From positions 1-52,733 of the forward strand of contig NZ_JACBYE010000028.1 in the NCBI RefSeq assembly GCF_013415325.1: a DNA stretch of 52,733 nucleotides, written 5' to 3'. Positions within the stretch are counted from its first letter, which is position 1, and each line of letters opens with the position of its first letter. The notes below the pieces were generated by a model that searched no databases, was not told where the DNA came from, and was given only the letters and a program-made list of their open reading frames with translations. A program made the position numbers and the translations under genes. Origin of the DNA: Sanguibacter inulinus (lineage in GTDB: Bacteria > Actinomycetota > Actinomycetes > Actinomycetales > Cellulomonadaceae). This document shows, one piece after another, positions 14,303-22,569 of the stretch.

Positions 14303-16831
14303 ATGAGCACATCGAGCTCGGCAGCGGCGCGATGGTTGGCGGTCGGCCGGGACGTCCTGCTGACCGGTGACGCCGGAGCCGGCAAGAGCTGGGCGCTGCG
14401 GGACGTCGCGACGACGGCCACTGCCCGGGGGAGCTATTCGGTCCTCTCGATCCGCGCGCAGCACACCCTGCGACCCTTCGGGCCCTTCCGCGCGCACGAC
14501 TCCGCCCCCCGCGGGGAGCTCTCCGAGAAGTCCTGGGTCGCGTGGATGCGCGAAGAGCTGTCCGGTCGACGTCCGCTCCTCCTCGTCGACGACCTCGACA
14601 GGGTGGACGACGCGACGGTCGCGGTCGTCCGGACCTTCCTGTCGGTCGTCGACGCCCGGATGGTCGCGACCGTGGGGACAGACGTCCGCGCGCTGTACAC
14701 GTCACCGGCGGCCCTGCTCGTCGCCGAGCGCGCACCCGCCCGGGTCCGCGTCGAGGCCATGGGGCTCTCGGAGACGTCTCGGCTGCTGACCTCGGCTCTG
14801 GGTGGGCCAGCGAGCATCGGTGTGGTCTCGGCCATCGCCACCCGGTCCGCAGGCAACCCGCGGGTCGCCCTCGCGCTCGCGGACGCCGCGAGGGTCGAGG
14901 GCGTGGTGCGGGTCGAGGGCGGTGTCTGGGTCAAGGCCGGGACGATGGACTCGATCGCGGTCGACTCGGTCGCTCACGGTCTGCTGCCGCAGGTCCCTGC
15001 CGAGCAGCTCGAGGCGCTCGTCGTGCTCGCCGAGCACGGCACCCTCGACGAGCGTGACGCCGCCCTGCTGGTGGGTGGCGACGTGCTCTCTGCGCTCGTC
15101 CGGCGCGGTCGAGTCGTCATGCACAGGTGCGACGGCACGCACACCGTCGTCGCCGTCTCCCCGCCCGCGCTGGGTCGTGCACTGCGGACAGGGACCCTCG
15201 GTCCACGTGCGCTCTCGGGCGCCTCGTCCGCGCAGAGCGAGGGCCCCGGGGTGCGCGCGACCGAGGAGGGCGCACGCTGCGCAGGCCGTGTCGCGGGGCC
15301 CGGTGCGGAGCGCCTCGACCACCTCGACCGCTCCGCTGTCCAGACCCGTGCCTCGGCCTCGCTGCCAGCGGCACCCGAGGAGTACCCGCGCTGGGCTGCG
15401 GAGATCGCCGTGCTGGTGCACGCCAGGTCCGAGGACGAGGTCGCGCGCCACCGCGCCACCTGGTTGCTGGCACCGACGGTCGACCACGCGAACGCGTTCC
15501 TCGCGGTCCTGCTGCGCCGTCCTGCCGACCCTGTCGAGGTCGAGACGATCTTCTCCGCCACCGAGCAGACCGACGGCGACACCCCTGAGTCGCGTGCCCT
15601 CTTCGACGTGCTCGCGACCCGGTGGGCTGTGTGGAGCGACAGCTCTGCCGGCTCTGACCCCACGACCCGTCCCGGCTCCGTCGCCGCCCAGCGCGCCCGG
15701 CTCGCCGCCGAGCGGGCAGCCGCACGGCCCGGCGAGGACGAGGACATCCGTGCGGCGACGCGGGAGGCAGCAGCGGGCGTCCCCGTCGCAGGCTGGGCGC
15801 GTGTCCTGGAGTCCAGCGCACTCCTCGAGGCTGGGCGGCCTGATCTGGCGCTGGCCGTGTGCGAGCAAGTCGACGGGACCGTCGAGAGCACTGAGCAGAT
15901 GCACTATCTCGACGGGATCCAGAGTGAGTCCCTCCTCATGCTCGGCCGTGTCAGCGAGGCGGAGCATCACGCTCGTGCCGCTCTCGAGCGCGCCCTCGAC
16001 TCCCTGGACGGGCTCGGGATCCGGGTCAACGCCTGCGCTCTCGCCGTGGTCCTGGGCACCCACGGTCAGTCTGAGGATGCCTGGCGGACGCTCACGGTGT
16101 CCCTGCGCCTCGGGAGCCCTGGTCCGCTCGAGAACACGTACTACAGGAGGTCGCTCGCCCTGGGCACCCTGCTGAGGACCCGGGTGGGAGACAGTGATCT
16201 CGCGCGGGCTCTGTCGACCGAGCTCGACCTCACGCCGAGCGGGTACAGCCCCCTGCTGCAGTCCATGGGCGAGGTGGCCCGGACGGCGCTGGACCCCGAC
16301 CCTGAGAAGGTGGAGGAGCTCTGGGCGGCCGGAGAGCGGCACGTCGAGGCCGGTCTGCTGCTGCCCGCGCTCTGGTGCTGGCTCGCACATCCAGGACCGC
16401 ACAGCCCAGAGCGGGTGCGCCAGGTCCGTGACCTCTACGCCAGGTGCCGTTTGCCGCTGCTCGACTCTCTCGTGAGGCTCCACGAGGCGCTCTCGGCAGG
16501 GGACCTGGCGGTGCTCGAGGTGCTGGCTGGTCCGACGACGACCATCGTCAACGACGCTCCCCGCCGGACAGCGTGGACCATGCTGGGAGGCAGGCACGGA
16601 GACGGTTCGGCGCTGGCACCTGCAGAACCCGGCGACCCGGGAGAAGGCCCACCGCTGCTCACCACCCGGGAGCGGCAGATCGCCCTGCTGGCTCGTGACG
16701 GGCTGTCCAACCGCGAGATCGCGACAGAGTTCACGCTGAGCGTGCGGACCGTGGAGAACCACATGTCGAGCCTGCTGCACAAGCTCGGTTTCACGAGCCG
16801 GCAGGACCTGACGCTGCACATGTTCGTGTGA
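14303..16831 (+). CDS. Large ATP-binding LuxR-family regulator (LAL-like)
   Basis: This 842-aa regulator has an N-terminal STAND-type ATPase with Walker A GDAGAGKS (residues 22-29) and Walker B PLLLVDDLDRVDD (91-103). A long helical, TPR-like middle follows. The C-terminal LuxR helix-turn-helix (about 780-842) is LTTRERQIALLARDGLSNREIATEFTLSVRTVENHMSSLLHKLG. Such proteins switch on targets after ATP and ligand binding; neither ligand nor target can be inferred. Residues about 330-370 are low-complexity. The ATG at 14303 is chosen for GGGGAG upstream and because the ATPase begins soon after. Its last 41 nt overlap, tail to tail, the 3' end of the MFS gene on the other strand. Confidence 0.85.
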   Translation: MSTSSSAAARWLAVGRDVLLTGDAGAGKSWALRDVATTATARGSYSVLSIRAQHTLRPFGPFRAHDSAPRGELSEKSWVAWMREELSGRRPLLLVDDLDRVDDATVAVVRTFLSVVDARMVATVGTDVRALYTSPAALLVAERAPARVRVEAMGLSETSRLLTSALGGPASIGVVSAIATRSAGNPRVALALADAARVEGVVRVEGGVWVKAGTMDSIAVDSVAHGLLPQVPAEQLEALVVLAEHGTLDERDAALLVGGDVLSALVRRGRVVMHRCDGTHTVVAVSPPALGRALRTGTLGPRALSGASSAQSEGPGVRATEEGARCAGRVAGPGAERLDHLDRSAVQTRASASLPAAPEEYPRWAAEIAVLVHARSEDEVARHRATWLLAPTVDHANAFLAVLLRRPADPVEVETIFSATEQTDGDTPESRALFDVLATRWAVWSDSSAGSDPTTRPGSVAAQRARLAAERAAARPGEDEDIRAATREAAAGVPVAGWARVLESSALLEAGRPDLALAVCEQVDGTVESTEQMHYLDGIQSESLLMLGRVSEAEHHARAALERALDSLDGLGIRVNACALAVVLGTHGQSEDAWRTLTVSLRLGSPGPLENTYYRRSLALGTLLRTRVGDSDLARALSTELDLTPSGYSPLLQSMGEVARTALDPDPEKVEELWAAGERHVEAGLLLPALWCWLAHPGPHSPERVRQVRDLYARCRLPLLDSLVRLHEALSAGDLAVLEVLAGPTTTIVNDAPRRTAWTMLGGRHGDGSALAPAEPGDPGEGPPLLTTRERQIALLARDGLSNREIATEFTLSVRTVENHMSSLLHKLGFTSRQDLTLHMFV

Positions 16832-18053
16832 CGGTGGGCACGGACAGCACCAGCATGAGCGCCACAGCGGCCAGTGCGACGACCAGACCGACAACCCCCA
16901 CCCATCCGACGAGTCCCCAGGCGTGGCCGGCCACCCAGCCGAACAGGCTGGCGCCCGCGTAGTAGACGACCGTGTAGAGGGCTGTCGCCTGCGCCCGGCC
17001 CGTCGTCGCCCGGGCACCCACCCGGCTGGCCGCGACGGCGTGCCCGACGAACAGCCCGAGTGTCAGCACGGTGACACCCGCGACGACCACGAGCAGCGGC
17101 CGGGCCAGCGTGACCACAGCGCCGACGCCCATGAGGGAGCACGCGATCACCAAGACCGTCCGAGGGCTCCATCGGTCGCTGAGCGCACCGGCGAGACGTG
17201 ATCCGACGGTCCCTGCGAGATAGGTGAGGAACACGAGAGAGACGACGGTTGGGGCGAGCCCGTAGGGTGGGGCCTCCAGCCGGAAGGGCAGATAGTTGAA
17301 GATGGCGGCCAGCCCACCGACCAGCAGACCGCCGACGCAGAATAGCGCGACGAGGGTCCTGTCGCGCAGGTGCGCCCGCAGGTGGGTCAGCTGGCTCGGG
17401 CGTCGCGCGCCGACCTCCAGGTGCGGACGCCGACCACGAGGGGACCCGGGTGGGAGCAGGAACACCAGCAGGGCCATCACCGCGGTAAGGCACGCACCGA
17501 CGGCGACGAGCCCGAGCCGCCAGCCCAGGTGCTGCGCCACAGGGACCGAGACGAGCCGGCCGACAAGGCCCCCGACCGAGGTCGCCGCGACGTAGGAGCC
17601 GGCCAGCGCACCGGCTCTGGCCGGGAGCGACCAGTCGTGCACGAGGGCGATCGCGAGGGCCGGGATGCCGCCGAGCGCCGCGCCCTGGAGGAACCTCCCG
17701 GCGACGAGCATCTCGAAACCGGGCAGCCACGGCACGAGGACGGCGAGCACCGCCGAGGCGACCGCTGCGACGCGCATGGCCTCGGGTCGGCCGATCCGGT
17801 CCGAGAGCCATGCCCAGGGGATCACCGAGGCCGCGAGGCCGAGGGTTGCGCCCGACACGAGGAGGGCGGCGCGGGACGGGCTGACGGCGAGCGACGCCGA
17901 GACGTCCGTGAGCAGCCCCTGCGGTGCGTAGAGCAGCGCGAAGGTGCCCAGGCCCGCACACCACAGAGCAGCAGCGAGCCGGCGCTCGCCGATCACCTGC
18001 GGGAGCTCGCGGGCGGGCGTCAGAGCCGTGGGACGGGTGGCTGTCGTGGTCAC
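16791..18053 (-). CDS. MFS transporter (YnfM/AraJ-like)
   Basis: This 420-aa protein has twelve predicted membrane helices in two bundles around a basic central loop (residues about 205-230, GSPRGRRPHLEVGARRPS). The loop 2-3 motif WLSDRIGRPEAMRV is the MFS motif A. Similar bacterial proteins are annotated as arabinose-permease- or YnfM-like exporters. Export of a small metabolite or drug is more likely than uptake, but the substrate is unknown. The GTG at 18053 is set by a TAGCGT box 7 nt upstream. A LysR regulator gene is divergent with only 71 bp between, the classical arrangement for a regulator and its target. Confidence 0.88.
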   Translation of the reverse strand: MTTTATRPTALTPARELPQVIGERRLAAALWCAGLGTFALLYAPQGLLTDVSASLAVSPSRAALLVSGATLGLAASVIPWAWLSDRIGRPEAMRVAAVASAVLAVLVPWLPGFEMLVAGRFLQGAALGGIPALAIALVHDWSLPARAGALAGSYVAATSVGGLVGRLVSVPVAQHLGWRLGLVAVGACLTAVMALLVFLLPPGSPRGRRPHLEVGARRPSQLTHLRAHLRDRTLVALFCVGGLLVGGLAAIFNYLPFRLEAPPYGLAPTVVSLVFLTYLAGTVGSRLAGALSDRWSPRTVLVIACSLMGVGAVVTLARPLLVVVAGVTVLTLGLFVGHAVAASRVGARATTGRAQATALYTVVYYAGASLFGWVAGHAWGLVGWVGVVGLVVALAAVALMLVLSVPTVTRTCAASGPAGS

Positions 18054-18060
18054 CCGGACG

Positions 18061-18118
18061 ACGCTAGGTGTGCGGATCTGATACCTCTAATGCATCGGGC
18101 CGCTCCTTCTCATACGCT
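18061..18118. promoter_or_regulatory. Divergent MFS/LysR promoters with a LysR T-N11-A box
   Basis: TAGCGT (18066-18061, minus) serves the MFS gene and TACGCT (18113-18118, plus) the LysR gene; both end 6-7 nt before their start codons. Between them GATAC-N7-GCATC (18080-18096) contains the T-N11-A core (T18082, A18094) typical of LysR operators and would overlap the -35 regions of both promoters. Confidence 0.55.
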
Positions 18119-18124
18119 CACGAC

Positions 18125-19036
18125 ATGAGAGACGATCCGGTAGCCGCACTCCTGCCGCACCTGCGGATGCTCGTCGCGCTCGGCGAGGTCGAGCACGTGA
18201 CCATCGCCGCCGCCATGCTCGGTGTCCCGCAGCCGACGGTCAGCCGCACGGTCCGACGTCTGGAGCGCCAGATCGGGGCACCCCTGCTCGAACCTGACGG
18301 GCGCGGGGTCCGGCTCACCGCCGCCGCTCGCACCCTCGTCCCGTACGCGCAGCGAGCCCTCGACGTGCTGACCGACGGCCTCGCCGCGGTCGAGACGGAG
18401 GGGCGCCGCGCGCAGACGACGGTCCGTCTGGCCTTCCAGACCTCCCTCGGCGAACAGCTCGTGCCCGAGCTCATCCGGACCGTCCGGGACGACGACCCGT
18501 CGGTCCGCTTCGTGCTGAGCCAGGGTGCCCGCGCCTCGTGCCTCGAGTCGCTCCGTGCCCGCGAGGCCGATATCGCCCTCGTCTCGCGGCTCGACCCTGC
18601 CCCCGACGGGCTCCGCGTGGTCCCGCTCTTCGAGCAGCGGCTCGTGCTCCTCGTCCCGGCAGGCCACGCGGCCGCGGGTGCTGGAGCAGTCTCGGTCGCT
18701 GCGCTCGCGGACGAGCCCCTCGTGACGCTCAAGGTCGGCTACGGGCTGCGCGGATCGGTCGACGAGCTCTTCGCCGACGCGGGGGTGTCGCCGTCGATCG
18801 CCTTCGAGGGCGAAGACCTGCACACCCTCACAGGTCTGGTCGCCGCAGGGCTCGGCGTCGCGGTCGCGCCGCAGACCACGACGACCCCGGCCGGGTGCGT
18901 CCAGGTGCCGCTCTCGGACGCAGGGGCGCGCCGCGACATCGGCGCGGCCATGCTGCCGGACGTCACGTCCGAGGTGGTGCTCGCCGTGCTCGGCACGCTG
19001 CGCTCGCTCACCAGGGCCGGAGGCCAGGCGCAGTGA
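18125..19036 (+). CDS. LysR-family transcriptional regulator
   Basis: This 303-aa regulator has the N-terminal LysR helix-turn-helix (about residues 10-68: EHVTIAAAMLGVPQPTVSRTVRRLERQIGAPLLEPDGRGVRLT). A two-lobed substrate-binding domain follows from about residue 90 (VRLAFQTSLGEQLVPELI to the C-terminus). It probably controls the divergent MFS transporter through the T-N11-A box between them, and itself by the same site. The ATG at 18125 follows TACGCT by 6 nt, a leaderless start. The inducer is unknown but likely a substrate of the transporter. Confidence 0.88.
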   Translation: MRDDPVAALLPHLRMLVALGEVEHVTIAAAMLGVPQPTVSRTVRRLERQIGAPLLEPDGRGVRLTAAARTLVPYAQRALDVLTDGLAAVETEGRRAQTTVRLAFQTSLGEQLVPELIRTVRDDDPSVRFVLSQGARASCLESLRAREADIALVSRLDPAPDGLRVVPLFEQRLVLLVPAGHAAAGAGAVSVAALADEPLVTLKVGYGLRGSVDELFADAGVSPSIAFEGEDLHTLTGLVAAGLGVAVAPQTTTTPAGCVQVPLSDAGARRDIGAAMLPDVTSEVVLAVLGTLRSLTRAGGQAQ

Positions 19037-19121
19037 GGTAGCGAGCCGTGCCTCGGTGAGGAGCTGTTCGCCGTGCTCAGACCCGCTGTGCTTAGACCCG
19101 CCGCGCCGAGGCTCGTCGTCC

Positions 19122-20123
19122 TCAGAGACGCGTCGCGAGCCGCGCGTACTCCTGCGCCGTCACGGGAAGGACCGTCCCGTGCTTGATCTTGCGCGGGAAG
19201 GTGTATCCCTCGACGGGCTCCCAGCGCTCGGCGGTCAGCGACGACGCGTGGAAGGGGACGTAGCCGCGGTCGGCGCCCGTGTACTCGTCGACCCACAGGT
19301 ACCACTCGCCGTCGGTGAAAGACCTGAAGGCGAGCGGACCCTCGACGATCCCCACCTCCGTGCCCGTGGTGACGCTGTCCGAGACCGGGTCCCAGACCTC
19401 GGCGTGGAGGTCGGTCGAGCGTTCGGAGAACACCAGCCCCGCGGCCTCGTCCTTGACGAAGCGCACGTAGCCGCCGTCGCTGTCGGGGTCGGGCACCACG
19501 AGGGCGTCGATCACCGACCGGGTCGGGTGCCCGTGGTCGACGGCCTCGGTGAAGGTGACGAAGTCTGTCGTGTGCGCGCCGAGCAGCCTGTGGTGACCTG
19601 AGCCCGTGTGCTCGGGGTCGTCGTCGGCGTAGAGCCGGGCGGACCACAGCACCAGGAAGGCCTCGGCCTCGGGGTCCCACACGGCCTTGGGTGCCCAGGC
19701 CATGCCGGCGCTCGGCGGGGACACCTCGACCTGGCGCTGCGGGCCCCACGTCATGAGGTCGGAGGACTCCCACACGTTGATGGACCTGCTGCCGTGGCGG
19801 CCGAGCCAGTCCCAGAAGCTGCCCGTCACGCCCGGGCGCTCGGTGACGCGGATGTCGAGGTCTGTCGCGAGCAGGTAGAAGGTCGATCCGTCGGCCGAGC
19901 GCAGCAGGTGCGGGTCGCGCAGGCCCTGCTCGCCCATCGTGGAGGCGAGGATCCCGGCACCGCCGTCGAGGGCGCGCCACGTCGTCGGGTCGTCGCCGTC
20001 GGAGAGCATGGCGTGGACCTCGTGGGTCGCGTCGTCGTGGTGGACCATGACGTACCCGGCCCAGTCCGGAGCGGCGGCGGTGCCGCTCGAGGGGGTGGGT
20101 GTGGTGGTGCTGTTCTCGGTCAC
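19122..20123 (-). CDS. Glycoside hydrolase, GH43-like five-bladed propeller
   Basis: This 333-aa protein looks like a GH43-type beta-propeller enzyme, which would release arabinose or xylose from side chains. The segments GLRDPHLLRSADGSTFYLLATDLDI, AWAPKAVWDPEAEAFLVLWSAR and IVEGPLAFRS fit the positions of the conserved RDP, WAP and EGP elements. The family usually uses Asp, Asp and Glu from such blades. No signal peptide is seen, so it acts on imported oligosaccharides. I prefer the GTG at 20123 because GGAGG lies 8 nt upstream; the GTG at 20129 would be too close. The LacI-type operator at 20188-20201 is identical to that upstream of the GH27 gene, tying this enzyme to the sugar locus at 35-47 kb. 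Confidence 0.78.
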   Translation of the reverse strand: MTENSTTTPTPSSGTAAAPDWAGYVMVHHDDATHEVHAMLSDGDDPTTWRALDGGAGILASTMGEQGLRDPHLLRSADGSTFYLLATDLDIRVTERPGVTGSFWDWLGRHGSRSINVWESSDLMTWGPQRQVEVSPPSAGMAWAPKAVWDPEAEAFLVLWSARLYADDDPEHTGSGHHRLLGAHTTDFVTFTEAVDHGHPTRSVIDALVVPDPDSDGGYVRFVKDEAAGLVFSERSTDLHAEVWDPVSDSVTTGTEVGIVEGPLAFRSFTDGEWYLWVDEYTGADRGYVPFHASSLTAERWEPVEGYTFPRKIKHGTVLPVTAQEYARLATRL

Positions 20124-20187
20124 GAGCACGTCCTCCGAGGGTGCGGCGTGGGGCGCAGCCAGGCTGCGCGGGCGCGTCGGTGCGCAC

Positions 20188-20201
20188 TGTGAACGTTAAC
20201 A
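20188..20201. promoter_or_regulatory. LacI-type operator upstream of the GH43-like gene
   Basis: TGTGAACGTTAACA is a near-perfect 14-bp palindrome with the CG centre typical of LacI/GalR operators. A 16-nt match including flanking bases occurs before the GH27 gene at 36631-36644. Likely bound by one of the two LacI proteins at 36.8-38.8 kb. The 336-bp gap 20124-20459 otherwise carries only this gene's leader and the ABC promoter. Confidence 0.7.
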
Positions 20202-20403
20202 AGGGAGTGGGTCAGGGGCCAGGTGGCCGGGCCCCTCGACCTTCGACCGTCGTCGGTCTGTCCGTCCAGCGGACGGGCGAGCACTCGCCGGTGTGACCTC
20301 GGGCCCTGTCGAGGGTTGACGACCCTCCTCATACCTCGTCGCGATCGCCCTGACCTGGCGATATCCACCCAGAGGACTACAGACGGGGAGGTCTGCGACT
20401 GGC

Positions 20404-20434
20404 TACGCTCCGTCAGGGTGCCCCGCAGCGGGGC
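20404..20434 (+). promoter_or_regulatory. Promoter and leader palindrome of the ABC exporter operon
   Basis: TACGCT (20404-20409) is a candidate -10 box. It is followed by a perfect palindrome GCCCCGC-A-GCGGGGC (20420-20434) just after the predicted start, 25 bp before the ATG. The palindrome may be an operator or a leader hairpin. Confidence 0.35.
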
Positions 20435-20459
20435 GCCGTGCCGCCAGCAGGGGGAGCCG

Positions 20460-21479
20460 ATGCCCGCACACGCCCAGACCACCAGCCCGCCGCCCGACGT
20501 CGATCCCCGGTCGCTCGCGATCAGCACGCGCGGGTTGCGCAAGACCTACCGCAACCGGCACGGTCGCCACGTCGCCGTGCAAGGGCTCGACCTCGACGTC
20601 CCGATCGGCGGGGTGCACGGCTTCCTCGGGCCCAACGGCTCGGGCAAGACCACGTCGATCCGCATGCTGCTCGGCCTGGTCCGCGCGGACTCGGGGACGA
20701 TGACGATCTTCGGCCAGGAGGTCCCGCGGGCGCTGCCCGACGTCGTCGGCCGCGTCGGCGCGATCGTCGAGCAGCCGAAGTTCTTCCCGACCTTCACGGC
20801 GCGCAAGAACCTCGACCTGCTCGCGAGCGCCATCGGTGTCCCCGCGTCCGAGGTCGGGATGGTCCTCGAGGCCGTCGGCCTCGACGACCGCGCGGGCGAC
20901 CGCTACAAGACGTACTCGCTCGGCATGAAGCAGCGCCTGGCGATCGCCGCGACGCTGCTCAAGGACCCCGACCTGCTGATCTTCGACGAGCCGACCAACG
21001 GCCTCGACCCCGCGGGCATCCGGGAGATCCGCACGACCATGCGGACGCTCGCCGACCAGGGCAAGACTGTCCTGGTGAGCAGCCACATCCTCGCGGAGGT
21101 CGAGCAGGTGGCCGACACGGTCTCGATCATCGGGCACGGACGGCTGCTGGCCAGCGGCCGCGTCGAGGACATCGTCGCGGGATCTGCCACGACGGTCCGG
21201 GTGGGCGTCCGCCAGCCTGGCGACGCGCGCGAGATCCTCGAGCGCGCCGGGCTGACCGTCCGCGCCGACCACGAGGCGCTGCTGGTCGACGGTGCGGCCG
21301 ACCCCGCTGACATCACGCAGGTGCTCGCCCAGCACGGTCAGTACGTGCACGAGCTCGTCGCGATCAAGGCCGGGCTCGAAGCGGTGTTCCTCGAGCTCAC
21401 CGCAGGCGAAGGGCCCGGGACGCGCGCCGACGAGTCCGGGAGACCGACCCGCCGCTCACGCCGAGGAGGCTCCCGATGA
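20460..21479 (+). CDS. ABC-2 type exporter, ATP-binding protein
   Basis: This 339-aa protein powers a membrane exporter. Walker A is GPNGSGKT (57-64), the signature is YSLGMKQRLAIAATLL (the SLGMKQRL variant usual for ABC-2 exporters), Walker B is LLIFDEPTNGLDP, and the switch His lies in VLVSSHIL. A C-terminal extension of about 100 aa is typical of the DrrA/CcmA-like group. The ATG at 20460 is preceded by AGGGGGAG. Its stop overlaps the start of the next gene (ATGA), so the two are translationally coupled. Substrates of related systems include antibiotics, lipids and peptides; none is indicated here. Confidence 0.92.
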   Translation: MPAHAQTTSPPPDVDPRSLAISTRGLRKTYRNRHGRHVAVQGLDLDVPIGGVHGFLGPNGSGKTTSIRMLLGLVRADSGTMTIFGQEVPRALPDVVGRVGAIVEQPKFFPTFTARKNLDLLASAIGVPASEVGMVLEAVGLDDRAGDRYKTYSLGMKQRLAIAATLLKDPDLLIFDEPTNGLDPAGIREIRTTMRTLADQGKTVLVSSHILAEVEQVADTVSIIGHGRLLASGRVEDIVAGSATTVRVGVRQPGDAREILERAGLTVRADHEALLVDGAADPADITQVLAQHGQYVHELVAIKAGLEAVFLELTAGEGPGTRADESGRPTRRSRRGGSR

Positions 21480-22462
21480 TGCGTCTGCTCCGGGTCGAGA
21501 TCGACAGGTTCTTCAGCCGTCGCACCACCCGTGTCGCGAGCCTCGGGCTCCTCGGGGTGGTCGTCCTCGCGCTCGTCGCCGTCTGGCAGTCGTCTGCGCC
21601 GGCGAGCGAGGAGGAGAAGGCGCTCTCGCAGCAGTACTACGAGGAGGCCCTCGCTGACTGGGAGGTCAACGGCGAGGCGACGCTCGCCGACTGCTACGAG
21701 CAGGAGGAGGCCGCCCAGGAGACCGACCCGACGGCGTCCTTCGACTGCGAGACGTGGGCGCCTCAGTCCGAGACGTACCTCTGGCCCGACCAGCTCTTCA
21801 CCGACCAGGCTGAGTCTGTCCTGACAGGGATCGGGTACGCGGTCCTGCTGTACGCGTTCTTCGTCGGCGTGAGCTTTGTGGCGGCCGAGTTCGCGACGGG
21901 GTCGATGGGCAGCTGGCTGACCTTCGAGCCCCGCAGGACCCGTGTCTACGCCTCGAAGCTGGCCGCGGCAGGCCTCGGGGTCGTCGTCCCGGCGATCCTC
22001 GCCGCCGTGCTCGTGGTCGGGGGAGCGTGGGCGATCTTCAGGATGTGGGGGACGCTCGGCGACGTCACCGGCGAGCTGTGGTCCGACCTCGCCGTGGGCG
22101 GTCTGCGGCTGACGCTCACGGCCATCGGGGTCGCAGTGCTCGGCGCGGCCGTCGCGATGGTCGTGCGCAGCACCGCTGCCGCGATCGGTCTGCTGCTCGG
22201 GTACGTGATCGTCGTCGAGGGGATCATCGGCTCGGCGGTCGACGCCCTCAAGCCGTGGTTGCTCACCCTCAAGGTCGAGGCCGTGCTGCAGGGCGAGTCC
22301 ACGTACTGGGTCGACGACTGCACGACCGACGCCTCCGGCACGATGTGCGAGTCGATCGGGAAGACGGTTTCGCTGACGAACGGTGCGGTCAGTCTCGTGG
22401 TGCTGCTCGCCGTGGTGGTCACCGTCGGGCTCGTGACCTTCCGCCGGCGGGACGTGGGCTGA
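21476..22462 (+). CDS. ABC-2 type exporter, permease
   Basis: This 328-aa membrane protein is the partner of the preceding ATPase. It has an N-terminal helix (about 20-41), then a long extracytoplasmic segment (about 42-115) rich in Glu and Asp that contains Cys residues in ADCYEQEE and FDCETW. Five further helices and a second small loop with DDCTTDASGTMCES follow. The Cys residues in both external loops may form disulphides. The first helix plus large extracellular loop is common in ABC-2 permeases of Gram-positive bacteria. The 4-bp overlap with the ATPase gene shows an operon, which ends at a strong terminator. Confidence 0.85.
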   Translation: MMRLLRVEIDRFFSRRTTRVASLGLLGVVVLALVAVWQSSAPASEEEKALSQQYYEEALADWEVNGEATLADCYEQEEAAQETDPTASFDCETWAPQSETYLWPDQLFTDQAESVLTGIGYAVLLYAFFVGVSFVAAEFATGSMGSWLTFEPRRTRVYASKLAAAGLGVVVPAILAAVLVVGGAWAIFRMWGTLGDVTGELWSDLAVGGLRLTLTAIGVAVLGAAVAMVVRSTAAAIGLLLGYVIVVEGIIGSAVDALKPWLLTLKVEAVLQGESTYWVDDCTTDASGTMCESIGKTVSLTNGAVSLVVLLAVVVTVGLVTFRRRDVG

Positions 22463-22503
22463 GGCGGCGTCGGCTGATCGGCCACGTCTGCTGACGGCAC
22501 GAG

Positions 22504-22553
22504 AGACGGCTGCGGGCCGGCACCCTTCGAGGGGTGCCGGCCCGCAGCCGTCT
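22504..22553. terminator. Strong bidirectional terminator
   Basis: Perfect 22-bp arms (22504-22525 and 22532-22553) close a 6-nt loop. It sits between the convergent ABC permease and HNH nuclease genes, 42 bp and 17 bp from their stop codons, and can serve both. Confidence 0.85.
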
Positions 22554-22569
22554 GGAGGTGGGTCTGCGG

